A DNA stretch of 22,671 nucleotides, taken from Sphacelaria rigidula. Taxonomy: Eukaryota; Phaeophyceae; Sphacelariales. The stretch lies in the NCBI GenBank assembly GCA_964200075.2, contig CAXNAA020000321.1, forward strand, positions 1 through 22,671, in the 5' to 3' direction. Below are positions 9,178 to 17,750 of this stretch, piece after piece. Below the pieces are notes generated by a model that did no database searches, was not told where the DNA came from, and worked only from the letters and a program-made list of their open reading frames with translations. Every line of letters begins with the position of its first letter. The first letter of the stretch is position 1. A program made the position numbers and the translations under genes.

Positions 9178-9204
9178 AGCTCATGAGCTGTCCGACGTGT
9201 GCAA

Positions 9205-11008
9205 ACCTGTGACTGACGTTGCTGTACACTTGTACGTGGGGTCAGAACAGCAGGAGGATAGAAGCAGCTGCTCGTGTGGTTGTTGTACCCCTATTATTGC
9301 AGTATGTTGTTGTGCCGATCTTCTGATGCGGTTTTCTCGGCAACCAAGCAGAGGAATCGACTGCGGTTTTATGCGTGCGCCTCCCACACACCGGGCCTAG
9401 CCACTCGCGGGGTTGGTTTTCGTAACGCGTACGGCGGAGACCGCAGCAATCTGTAAGCGGCTGCACCACACACAAAATGTACAGCAAAATGCGTTTCGTT
9501 CAACATCTCGGGGGGCTTTTCGTGCCCGCTGTGGCGAATTGAGCAAACCCGCTGCGCAAGTGACTGGGTCTAGTGAGTATGCGGGGAACGTTGAAGTGCC
9601 AAAAGCCGGTTTGCCTCCTGTCTGGAGAATGACGCGATGGAAAATATTACAGCTGTCGTATACTGAACCTAGGTTAGTTGGGATGGAGTGTGTGTTCTGT
9701 TCTGCAGACGTTCGGCACAGGTCCGACCAGTCCATGACGCCTTCATTATTTCTCATTATTTCTCCGCGTTAAAAAAAAAGCCCACGGTTTCCTGGTCGTC
9801 ATGACCCCCACTCACCGCCATGACTGTCTATAGGAAACAGGTTGCAACTTCTCGGAAGACCACATGTTCAGATCCACTCCGAGATCGACGTGCATCGCAG
9901 CATGAAGGTCCCGACATGAGAGATGGGTGGCACAGCCAGGGGGGAATCGGGGGCTGTCGATGACGCCACATCTTGTCTGCCCGATCTTCATGTCTGTGTC
10001 AGCCTAAAGACGTAGTTGAGACACCAAGGACCCCTTGACAGCTTGTGACATTTGCACGCATGTTACGCGGAGATTGGGGCCCGTTGCTAACCCACACCGC
10101 TACGAAGGGACGGCACCACCAGGTTCCAAATTCCTCTGTGGGAGCGCCAGTAGACCTTGCCTGATCGAATATCGACATATGTTCTAAAGGATCAGCAGTT
10201 TTCCCCCGAAGATTGGCCCGATCTTCATGGGAGTATGCAGCGGCAGCTGTTGCAGTCGGAGAGGCGTACTGTACTGTATGTACGGCGCAACGCCCATGCC
10301 CTTTGGAGAGAAATTGCCGCTTGCAACAAAGAGGGAATCGTGGCCCACCCCGACCACAAAGGGCTGTGTGGCAAGGGAATGGAAACAACAATATCACACA
10401 AAACCACAAATGGCGGGTGGCGGTCGCCACATCCTGTTGAAAGCTCTCCACGGCGACTCATCCTGTTTGATATATATATATGTACATGACCTTGTGTGCA
10501 CCCCACCCGAATTACAGTTTCTGCACCCGAAATAGATTGGGTGAAACTTTCGGCCTTCCTCCTAATCCTACGGTTGCATACGTGGATTTTCAGCAGCATG
10601 AAGCAATTGTTTCGTGCAGACACTAGACACGTCATTCCCAACCAGCCTTATCGGTACTTCTGGAGGCCCAGCCCCAAAAGAGGTAACTCAGTTTCTCAGC
10701 TCATTTTCTAAAAATATGACTTGGAAGTGATGAAGAATCGCAAGGCATACTGCAAACGAAAAAAAGTGAACCTTGTATTTTTTTGCTTGGTTCATGAGTT
10801 GAGGATGTATGTGAAAGAATAGTTCTTACTGCGCGAACACGTCCTCGATATCATGAAAAAAATAAGAAAAAACAATGTATCCCATTTTTTGATTATACCC
10901 TAGCGGTTCTCCAAACGAGATTTCAAAGCACAAGTACCAAACTGGGCTGCTAAATTGCCTGCTACACGATGTTCCGAATCCCGACCGCCCCACGCTGTCG
11001 AGCGCCCG
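9205..11008. other. Unassigned DNA with a few open frames
   Basis: No family is recognisable. Positions 9397-9756 are open on both strands for 119 codons, a sign of base composition rather than of a gene. A plus-strand frame at 10157-10489 (110 codons, starting TTG; contains SPEDWPDLHGSMQRQLLQSE) and a minus-strand frame at 9999-10451 overlap and cannot both be real. AT-rich DNA with A and T runs occupies about 10700-10900. Confidence 0.35.
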
Positions 11009-11262
11009 TTCTCGCCTCAATTTTGAAAGTTAGACGTGAAATTTGGGCTTGAAATCTAGTGTGGAGGATAGCCAGGGTATATAGTACAAAACGATGTTTT
11101 GAGACATCAAAATATATATTTTTATCACGACTTGAAGATTTTTCAGGGGCGAGTAGGTCCTGTTTTTTACCCTCAACTTATGGAAATGAGCTCCCATTAT
11201 TTTTTTGGTTTTAATGCCGTCATCACAAATTTGAAAGTTCAACACTCAAAATTGAGGTGAGA
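11009..11262. mobile_element. Inverted-repeat element (MITE-like), AT-rich
   Basis: The left end TTCTCGCCTCAATTTTGA (11009-11026) is matched by the inverted right end TCAAAATTGAGGTGAGAA (11245-11262) with one mismatch in 18. Further in, AAAGTT and GAAATTTG recur in weaker inverted form. The 254-bp interior is AT-rich and has no convincing coding region. No target duplication is visible, so the superfamily cannot be named. Confidence 0.6.
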
Positions 11263-11546
11263 ATAGGCCTGCAACCTGGAGATCCGCTTGAAGGCTCGCC
11301 CAACTCGTACCCGGCGTTACAAGATATTTATTCGGAGAGCCTGCTCTGTGCACTTTGCCAGGCGCGTGCCGGGCAACTGATTTGGGGGTCCCACCGTAGT
11401 GCGGTGAAAACGGTCGCCAGTATCGTGCGGTGTCCTAGCATAGTGCGGATATACAAGGTTGGCAACCCAGCGTAGCACAGGGAGACCCTGCACTGCACGT
11501 GTCCCGCCACGTGATTGACTCTCCGTAATGACGAAAAAATTGCCAT
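11263..11546. other. Unassigned DNA with repeated GTGCGG
   Basis: AGTGCGG or TGCGG occurs three times at 11395-11455, each with GT or AGT before it. I see no gene. Confidence 0.3.
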
Positions 11547-11618
11547 GTCATGGTGGTGTAATGGTACACCTGACGCCAGTAGGTCGGGAGATACGCGAGT
11601 TCGATCTCCGCCAGATAC
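11547..11618 (+). tRNA. tRNA-like sequence (pseudogene or SINE head)
   Basis: A box A-like TGGTGTAATGG (11554-11564) and a box B-like GAGTTCGATCTC (11597-11608) are about 44 bp apart, as in an intron-less tRNA gene. GTGT-AATGGT-ACAC folds as a D arm, and CCTGA/TCGGG can pair as an anticodon stem. The loop between them (CGCCAGTAGG) is 10 nt rather than 7. It contains CCA, which would be tryptophan-like, but lacks a clear U33. The acceptor ends (GTCATGG and CCAGATAC) pair poorly. It is more likely a decayed tRNA or a tRNA-derived SINE head than a working gene. Confidence 0.45.
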
Positions 11619-12535
11619 GTTTCGTTTGACATATCTCGGAAGCTTTCTTACTTCCGTGAAGCACACGGACTTGTCACAAGGAAAGGAAGGAGTTGGAAGT
11701 GAGAACAAAAACGCGGCGAAAAAGACAGTGACATGCTCTCGTGTGACGTGTGAAAAACGCCCAAAGCTCTCATTATTCGCATTCATGCCATCTTGAGAAA
11801 GTCTCACTCTAATCTGCGTAAAAATATCTAGAAGCTAACGGCCACTGGCGGAGAGGACTGCACGGGTAACAAAACAACTCGAGGCGTTAGATGGAGGAGC
11901 TTCACTCCGAGACTGGCCTGAACCACGTGACGAGCTAGGCGTGAGCTTGTCCCTTTTTTGTTGTTCTTTTGTTTTGTGAACTTGACCCCCTGAACGTTAG
12001 GGTGGATTATCGGGACTCTATTTCAAAATCATACGTTTTCGAGCACCTTCTTCAAAGGGTCATACGACCAAGTGATAACACGAGCCCCCCACCCCCCCCT
12101 CTGCACCCCACCCCCCTGTCTCCCAGCCTCCCCTGCCATGCCACATCACGTGCATCCGTCGTGCCACGGTGTGTTGTCTGTGCGTAATCATATTATTCCC
12201 TTCTCTTCTGTATTTTACGCGCCGCACGCTTGGTGTCGTTTTCTTTGTCCTGCTTTGCCACATGGATCACGTTTTGGATGCACTCACCCATGGCGGGACG
12301 CGCTCGGATTCGATGGTAATGGCATGTGGTCTCTGGATCGGTTTTTCGGAACGGAATTCCGTCGGCGAATTAACACTGACACACTGCCGCTGTCGCCGCC
12401 ACACGGACGTGGAAAAATTATGGCTCAGGGAGCGGAGAGTTACAGATGATGCTGATGGGCATGGAAGATGGGATGCTGGGAGTGGCAAAAGTTGCCGAAA
12501 CACACCTTGTCTGTGTCTATGCGGAGGTGAGCAGC
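11619..12535. other. Unassigned DNA, C-rich tract inside
   Basis: No recognisable gene. A pyrimidine/C-rich tract (CCCCCCACCCCCCCCTCTGC-like, about 12085-12140) interrupts the stretch. The plus frame at 12169-12648 runs into the GTT array, where it becomes polycysteine, so it is an artefact of that repeat. Confidence 0.4.
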
Positions 12536-12536
12536 T

Positions 12537-12602
<66 letters not shown>
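12536..12602 (+). repeat. (GTT)n microsatellite
   Basis: About 22 uninterrupted GTT units. The three plus frames would read poly-Val, poly-Cys or poly-Leu, and one minus frame reads poly-Asn. None has a credible flanking gene. Confidence 0.98.
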
Positions 12603-13129
12603 CCGTTATTATTGTGTTTGCATGTATAGATGTGGCGTAACAGCATGATATGCTGTTGTAGCTTTGCCCATGCGTGAGTGACTTGTGTGTATTTGTGATC
12701 TCGTCATGAGCTGATCCCGCTCCGTGTCTCGAAAAAGACGCATGGTGCCCAGGGATCAGTAAACCCGTGCTCACCCTGGTCCTCGCGCTTCCATCATTAT
12801 GTAGTATTGAGCCAGTCGCGAACCCGGGGATGTCTACCGTCACCATCGAATTCATTCGAATATTCTCAAACACCCGCTTTCACGTCTTGGAACGATAGTT
12901 TTCGAAGGGGGGGAGGGGGGGTGTACTCATTTGTTGCTTGCCTTAGTGGTTTGACCATTGACCACGCATCCCTTTCGAGACGGAGCATGGAGGGGACAGA
13001 CTCATGACTGAAAAATTGATTGTTTTTCGTCTTCTCGTCACAGCGTTATTTTCAATCCTCATCGTCATTTTGGTGCCGTTCTCATTCTTACCATAATCAG
13101 TGTCACTCTCCTCGCTACTTTTACGACTC
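12603..13129. other. Unassigned DNA
   Basis: No gene recognised. A G-rich run (GGGGGGGAGGGGGGG near 12907-12921) is the only notable composition. Confidence 0.4.
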
Positions 13130-13370
13130 TTCACGTTCCACGTTCCACAGCGTTACACGATACGTTCACATTACCTTTTCGGCTGGAACGTAACGGTCAC
13201 GTTAACAATCTTCGCGTGATCAACGCAACGTAACGTAACCTTTGAATCTTCAAATGGAAGGTTAACATAATGTTGGTATTTTTTTAACGTGAACGTTAAA
13301 CTGTCCAAACGTTCGAAGCACGTGATACGACACGTTCCATGGAACGTATAACGTCGTAAACACGTGACAT
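13130..13370. repeat. ACGT-dense segment with a 16-bp palindrome
   Basis: ACGT occurs about 15 times in 240 bp (chance expectation about one), mostly as AACGTT, AACGTA, CACGTT or CACGTG. Blocks such as ACGTTCCACGTTCCAC and GGAACGTAACGGTCACGTTA point both ways. ACGTTCCATGGAACGT at 13332-13347 is a perfect palindrome. It lies directly left of copy B. It may be a decayed palindromic repeat or a cluster of binding sites. Confidence 0.6.
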
Positions 13371-13454
13371 GAAGCAGTGCACACTTCGAGCTTGCAATGA
13401 AATTTTAAATCCTCGAAGATTGCACACGTCGGAAAGATCAGCCCCCTGTAGCTC

Positions 13455-13915
13455 GAGCTAGCCCTGTTTCAGCGTAGCTCCCTGGTGAGCTATGAGAGCT
13501 ACATGAGCTACGCATGTTGGCCCGAGGAGAGCTACCAACCCGTAGCTCATCAGCTCAAAATCGCCCTGGGTGAGCTATGAGAGCCGCGTGAGCTACTCAT
13601 GTTTCCTGGGTGAGCTACCAACCCGTAGCTCACTAGCTCATATTTGCCGCGGATGAGCTATGAGAGCTGCATGAGCTACGCACTTTTGCCCTGGATGAGC
13701 AATGAGAGCTACATGAGCTACGTATGTTTGCCCTGGATGAGCAATGAGAGCTACATGAGCTACGGATGTTTGCCCTCGGTGAGCTATGAGGGCTGCATGA
13801 GCTACGCATGTTTGCCCTCGATGAGCTAGTGGATGTATCTCATCCGCCCATGTTTGCCTTGGGTAAGCTGTGAGAGCTACGTCAGCTATGCATGTTTGCC
13901 CTAGTTGGGCCAAAT
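13455..13915 (+). repeat. Left subterminal 42-bp repeat array of copy B
   Basis: The units at 13694-13777 are clearest, with GATGAGCAATGAGAGCTACA repeating every 42 bp. Because 42 is a multiple of three, long frames open on both strands with 14-residue repeats (plus: MSNESYMSYVCLPW; minus: LIAHPGQTYVAHVA). Both strands are open and the same holds in copy A, so this is a property of the repeat rather than evidence of a gene. Confidence 0.88.
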
Positions 13916-14118
13916 AGATACTGGAGCTACGCCGATTTTGGAGCTGTTTCTGTTCCAATGCCCACGCACATTGATACGTGAAAACCATTACATGTGCACG
14001 CACCTGTGTCTCGTTTGGTCCGGTGATGGACTTGTCGTTTGTGAACATCAACAATGACCGCATCAGAAGCCATCCCCACCGTAGCCACCACACCCACACA
14101 ACAAGAAAACCGCCCTAC

Positions 14119-14248
14119 ATGGCGACCACCGGGGGCAGTAGCTCTAGCGGCACTTCAGTCGGAGATGATGCCGTGGATCTGGATCCTCCGCAACAGGCGA
14201 TCGATGTGGAGGAAGAAGTGAACACACATTCAATATTTGATAGCTTAA
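14119..14248 (+). pseudogene. Conserved ORF start in the TIR element
   Basis: An ATG at 14119 opens MATTGGSSSSGTSVGDDAV then DLDPPQQAIDVEEEVNTHS and IFDSL. The sequence is conserved in copy A, where one codon is a stop. DNA just upstream is also conserved, and a longer frame starts at 13978. The protein character is a disordered, acidic N-terminus. It is cut by a hairpin element inserted at TTAA (14245-14248), after which the frame merely runs on by chance to 14421. Possibly the start of an ancestral transposase or of a captured host gene; no family recognised. Confidence 0.4.
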
Positions 14249-14357
14249 CCCTTTCGACGGCGAGTATAGGTCATCTGTTGAATCGGCTTCAATTTCACTT
14301 GAAAAAAGTATGCATGTCCAGATGGACTCGTACCTCCACGCTCGAGCGGTCAAAGGG
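14249..14357. mobile_element. piggyBac-like MITE
   Basis: TTAA (14245-14248) precedes CCCTTTCGACGGCGAGTATA, and the far end reads CTCGAGCGGTCAAAGGG followed by AATG, a decayed TTAA. It is the same element and site as 4275-4384. The termini form imperfect inverted repeats. Confidence 0.6.
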
Positions 14358-14574
14358 AATGGCTTTGTCGATTATTAAAGACACCGAATCTCGATCATGT
14401 TACAACCATTCGACCATGTGAACGAGGATTCGTGTTTAGCTCTTTCCTTCCCGCCGCGAAAAGCGAGGCAGAAGAACACAATCCAATGATGTGTTACGCT
14501 GTCCATTCGAACAAGAATGTAGCATCATGAGCGACACCTGGTTAGCGAAGCACATGATGTGAGTGATCTAGAGC

Positions 14575-14925
14575 GTTTGTTCCTGCCGTAGCTCATCCAC
14601 TCATATTGTCCTGGGTGAGCTCGAAGAGCCTGTTCGCCTTGAGTGAGCTATCGAGTGTAGCTCATCCGTATATGTTTTTGCTGGGTGAGCTATGAGAGCT
14701 ACATGAGCTACGCACGTTTGTCGTGGATGAGCTACCAACCCGTACCTCATTAGCACATATTCGCCGCGGGCAAGCCATGGGAGCTACATGAGCTACGCAT
14801 CTTTGTATTGTGTGAGCCATCAGCCCGTAGCTCATCAGCGCACGTTTACCTCAAGTGAGCTATCGGACGTAGCTGGTGGCATGTACATCCTTGACTACTA
14901 GTGAGCTACAGCTCGCAGATGAGGT
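14575..14925 (+). repeat. Right subterminal 42-bp repeat array of copy B
   Basis: Units include GTGAGCTATGAGAGCTACAT, GAGCTACGCACG and ACCAACCCGTACCTCAT, in the same orientation as the left array. The last part (GCTCGCAGATGAGGTAGCTC) matches copy A at 9164-9183. Confidence 0.8.
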
Positions 14926-14951
14926 AGCTCATGAGCTGTCCGGCGTGTAAA

Positions 14952-15342
14952 AGACTATGCTCCAGTAAACACGAGTGAGTTCGAATGACTACGGTATGGT
15001 ATAGGACATACTATTTCAGTAAGTTCGCAGGCAACGGCCGATATTGACTGGAGGCTGCGGCACCCACTATTTGTGGACCGGCCGACTCCCACCCTGGATC
15101 CATCTCACGTACTTGTTGCACGTGAACGTAACATGAGCGGGCACGTTACACCCGGTCTCCTCTATCGATATGAATGTGGTCAAGATGATCATGTTATGAT
15201 GCTGTGCTGCAACTATAATTTGTAATGTGTGCTGTGGCGCGGAGCGCGAGAACTTGCTGAAGTAGTATATTCTACAAGGTTCCCCTTCGGGAGATTAGTA
15301 CGGGCCTCCCGGGGGTGACGCAAGTAGGAAATATGTGGTTAA
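14952..15342. other. Unassigned DNA
   Basis: No gene or structured repeat recognised. Confidence 0.4.
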
Positions 15343-15594
15343 CCCTTAGATCGCGAGAGTATCTTGATTGTGCGAGTCATCACACCCCCCCTGGACCGAA
15401 TTTCAAAGCTCGATTACTCCATGACGAAGAGGGTGCCAATACCAAACGACGTGGTTTCGGGCAGCCGTCGACGAGATCTTTTCAGTATCACCCTTTTCAA
15501 AACTGATGCTCTTCTTGTTGTGGAGTAATCAAGATTTGAAATTCGGCCCAGGGGGTGTGCGATGACTCGCACAGTTACGGGTAGTCCATCTGGA
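15343..15594. mobile_element. Large hairpin element at TTAA
   Basis: TTAA (15339-15342) is followed by CCCTTAGATCGCGAGAGTAT. A long inverted repeat then pairs 15369-15421 (TGTGCGAGTCATC...TGGACCGAATTTCAAA...GATTACTCCA) with 15521-15572 (TGGAGTAATC...TTTGAAATTCGGCCCA...GATGACTCGCACA), nearly perfect over about 50 bp. The left terminus belongs to the CCCTTT family. The right terminus is decayed (GGGTAGTCCATCTGG) and its TTAA is lost. Probably a piggyBac-type MITE with a deep stem and a loop of about 100 bp. Confidence 0.65.
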
Positions 15595-16613
15595 TCACGC
15601 ATACACCTTTCAAATAAATTGTTTAGTCTGATGTATCTCGATGTACAGTAGTGATCGTGGTTGTACAGATCATGGCATGTGTTTCCGGATGGTGGCTCCG
15701 GATAAGGTTGACCAACGTGACTAACACGGATGTGAAAGTTGTACAATTGTTGGGCGACGATAATTCCGACATGTGTGGCATATGCGTAACTGCTCATCAG
15801 CGGTGCACGTTGTGCGTGACCGTGCTCAAATCTGTTCCGAATTTATTCAGAAAAGATTATTTGTCTGAGACGCGCTCACAGTACACGCTTACAAAACGGT
15901 CAGCAACGACACGTTTTCGGTTGTTTTTGACTTGCACGCGACCGCCATTTGTCCAACACAAAACGGATTTCCGTCAAACAAAGACTGACGTGTGCAGATG
16001 AGCAAAGGCCAGCAGTGAATTTCATGCGCGTGAGTAGTAGGTGTCTGTGCGTGTTTTGCCGGGGCTGGATGTGTAGGTGTTGTGTTGCCAAGTTGCGTCT
16101 TTTCTGCAGCATGACACAGACCTTGAACCAACGATCACTTCCAGACCCGCCGAATTTCTGAACCTGCGTGCAGATCTGGGGTCCAATCTATACAAAACTG
16201 CTTTACGATAGGACTCAGGACTGGTCGTCATGGCGCCGATTCCCCGTCAAGGGGGGATTGCGAAAGAGGGGATAATCCCCTTCGATAAGAAGTGCCCTGA
16301 GAGTTTGCATTTCTCTGAAACAAAAGAGTAGCGTTGGCTGGCTGTTGGAATGCGTGGAACATTCCTGGCATGTTCTTCTCACTTGGGAAGCTCGCGGATA
16401 TGTTCTTTCAGTGCTTCGCTTTTTCTCTGTACATGAGGATTGCGTTTTTCTCTTCAACCGGCCGAACTTTTTTATCGGGCCTTTCCTCTCGAAACTCCAC
16501 CTACTACGTGCTTGGGTGTTACGATTCGCGCGTGTAGGGGACTACATGTTTCCAGCCCCGCCCGAGAGAGAAAACACTAATACAGTACGACCGAAGTGGA
16601 AGTTCGTGTTGTT
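15595..16613. other. Unassigned DNA
   Basis: Open frames such as plus 15651-16001 (116 codons) show no recognisable domain. Parts are G/T-rich on the plus strand (about 16020-16130). Confidence 0.35.
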
Positions 16614-16932
16614 GCCGGATAATGTCGCCTAGCTAGCAATATATTCCGCTCGTGCGCGGTGGTCGTTAGTTCACGTGTATACAATTTTTCTTGTCTTCGG
16701 AGGGAAACCCCCGAGCCCTCCAAACCCATGGTAGCGCACTTTTTGTACTGCAAGGTCTTGTCTCGAAAATTAATAGTGAAACCCCCCCCGAGCCCTCCAA
16801 CCCCATGGTTTCGGACTTACTGAACTGTACGGTCTTGTTTCCAAAACAAGTGGTATAGTTTGTGGTGTGCCAGATAATAATGATTAGCTAGCTAGCTAGC
16901 TACCTAGCCATATATTCCGCAGAGTGGTGGTT
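16614..16932 (+). repeat. Interlocked tandem duplications with (TAGC)n
   Basis: GCCGGATAATGTCGCCTAGC with AATATATTCCGC and GTGG (16614-16672) recurs in diverged form at about 16869-16932, roughly 255 bp away. Between them CCCGAGCCCTCCAA with CCCATGG occurs twice, 77 bp apart, each followed by a 'TACTGCAAGGTCTTGT / AACTGTACGGTCTTGT' block. The second outer copy contains TAGCTAGCTAGCTAGC. No function is evident. Confidence 0.6.
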
Positions 16933-17614
16933 CTTGTCTGAAACGATTGCACATCACTGTGGCTTCCACATCACCGGGCCTTTTTTTCAAACAGGGTGAA
17001 TGTTACTTGCAGCTGAATATTCCTGTGTTGCCGTGCTGCTGTGCCCTGTTCAACTCGCCAACGGCCCATTGCACGGTCTTGTGTTTGAAGTCGACTAAGG
17101 CCAAGGCAATGTTCAGTTGTTTTCAACCGCTTTTCTCTCATGTTCTCGTCATACTGGCGGCATAACCGGTGTGTCCGTGCTCCCAAATGAACGAGAACGC
17201 AACAAAGAGAAACACGGGGGGAAAAAAACCCGCCAAAAGTAATAATGCTTCAAGTTCTCATGATCTTCCACAGACTTTTGTGGTTCGGGCCCCTGTTTCA
17301 AGTTTTTCATGATTTTGGAAAGGCTTTTGTCGTTCGTGATCGACACCTCGCGAAAAAGGGTCAATTTGAGCGACTTTTGGTGGCCAGAAAACGCGACACA
17401 GGTATCAGATGACACCAAAAACTTAACGGTAATGTACCGCTGAGCCTTCGAGTGAACTGCAACAGAAAGCGCGGGAAACAATGCCTTGCCGCCAGAAGAA
17501 ACCCAGCAAAAGCAGTGGAAAATGTGTAATGATACTTGCACATATACCGTGATCATCCGAACTCACTCGTGGTTTTGAATTACATTCTTCTAGGCTTTCA
17601 ATTTCATTGCAAAC
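16933..17614. other. Unassigned DNA
   Basis: Frames at plus 16947-17165 and minus 17149-17556 match no family I know. Confidence 0.35.
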
Positions 17615-17644
17615 TTGCACACGTCGGACAGCTCATGAGCTACC
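17615..17644. repeat. Isolated terminus of the TIR element
   Basis: TTGCACACGTCGGACAGCTC then ATGAGCTACC is the best-preserved terminal sequence in the window. It equals the inverted right end of copy A for about 27 bp. No 42-bp array and no opposite end follow it, so it is a stray end or the edge of a very different deletion derivative. Confidence 0.65.
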
Positions 17645-17663
17645 CAAAATAACTAATCGAAGG

Positions 17664-17750
17664 GGAGTCTCGGATCCCTTATCCAAAAGCACAAATAACG
17701 TGACAGCAGGGTCCGAAAAGCCAAAGCGCTACCCCTGCGCCACTCCGTGT
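17664..17750 (-). ncRNA. Possible tRNA-derived (SINE-like) sequence
   Basis: On the minus strand TGGCGCAGGGG (17732-17742) is a near-perfect Pol III box A, and GCGC-AGGGGTA-GCGC folds as a D arm. A box B-like GGATCCGAGACTCC lies at 17664-17677, about 65 bp downstream, further than in a plain tRNA and so compatible with an intron, a long variable arm or decay. No good anticodon stem is visible. Confidence 0.3.

Larger units (their letters stand above)
3258..9204. mobile_element. TIR element copy A, interrupted by an LTR retrotransposon and an extra hairpin element
   Basis: The right end (9178-9204) reads AGCTCATGAGCTGTCCGACG then TGTGCAA. Its reverse complement matches the left end of copy B at 13420 (TTGCACACGTCGGA) and the stray end at 17615. 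The left end here is decayed but keeps ACGTCGGACA at 3264-3273. Inside both ends lie arrays of a roughly 42-bp GAGCTAC-rich repeat in the same orientation, with a middle region (about 3860-4412 plus 8678-8870) that aligns to copy B at about 85% by eye. Without the inserted 4.3-kb retrotransposon the element is about 1.7 kb. It carries no recognisable transposase, so it looks non-autonomous. The superfamily is unknown and I could not fix a target-site duplication. Confidence 0.7.
13420..14951. mobile_element. TIR element copy B (uninterrupted)
   Basis: The left end TTGCACACGTCGG (13420-13432) and the right end GAGCTGTCCGGCGTGTAA (14932-14949) are inverted versions of one another with small losses. 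AAGA precedes the left end and follows the right end, a possible 4-bp target duplication, though weak. The order matches copy A: left 42-bp array, middle region, right array. At about 1.5 kb it lacks both the retrotransposon and the 107-bp hairpin of copy A. It encodes no recognisable transposase. Confidence 0.7.

Noticed and set aside
9397-9772. Two overlapping 119-codon frames on opposite strands
   Set aside because: Both strands are open over the same bases, neither has a recognisable domain, and composition alone can explain this.
11328-11807. 159-codon minus-strand frame
   Set aside because: Its central part (GGDRTRVSPDLLASGVPLHH) is the antisense reading of the tRNA-like sequence, a common false protein.
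12169-12873. Poly-Val, poly-Cys, poly-Asn and poly-Thr open frames
   Set aside because: All are produced by the GTT microsatellite read in different frames. Flanking sequence shows no gene signal.
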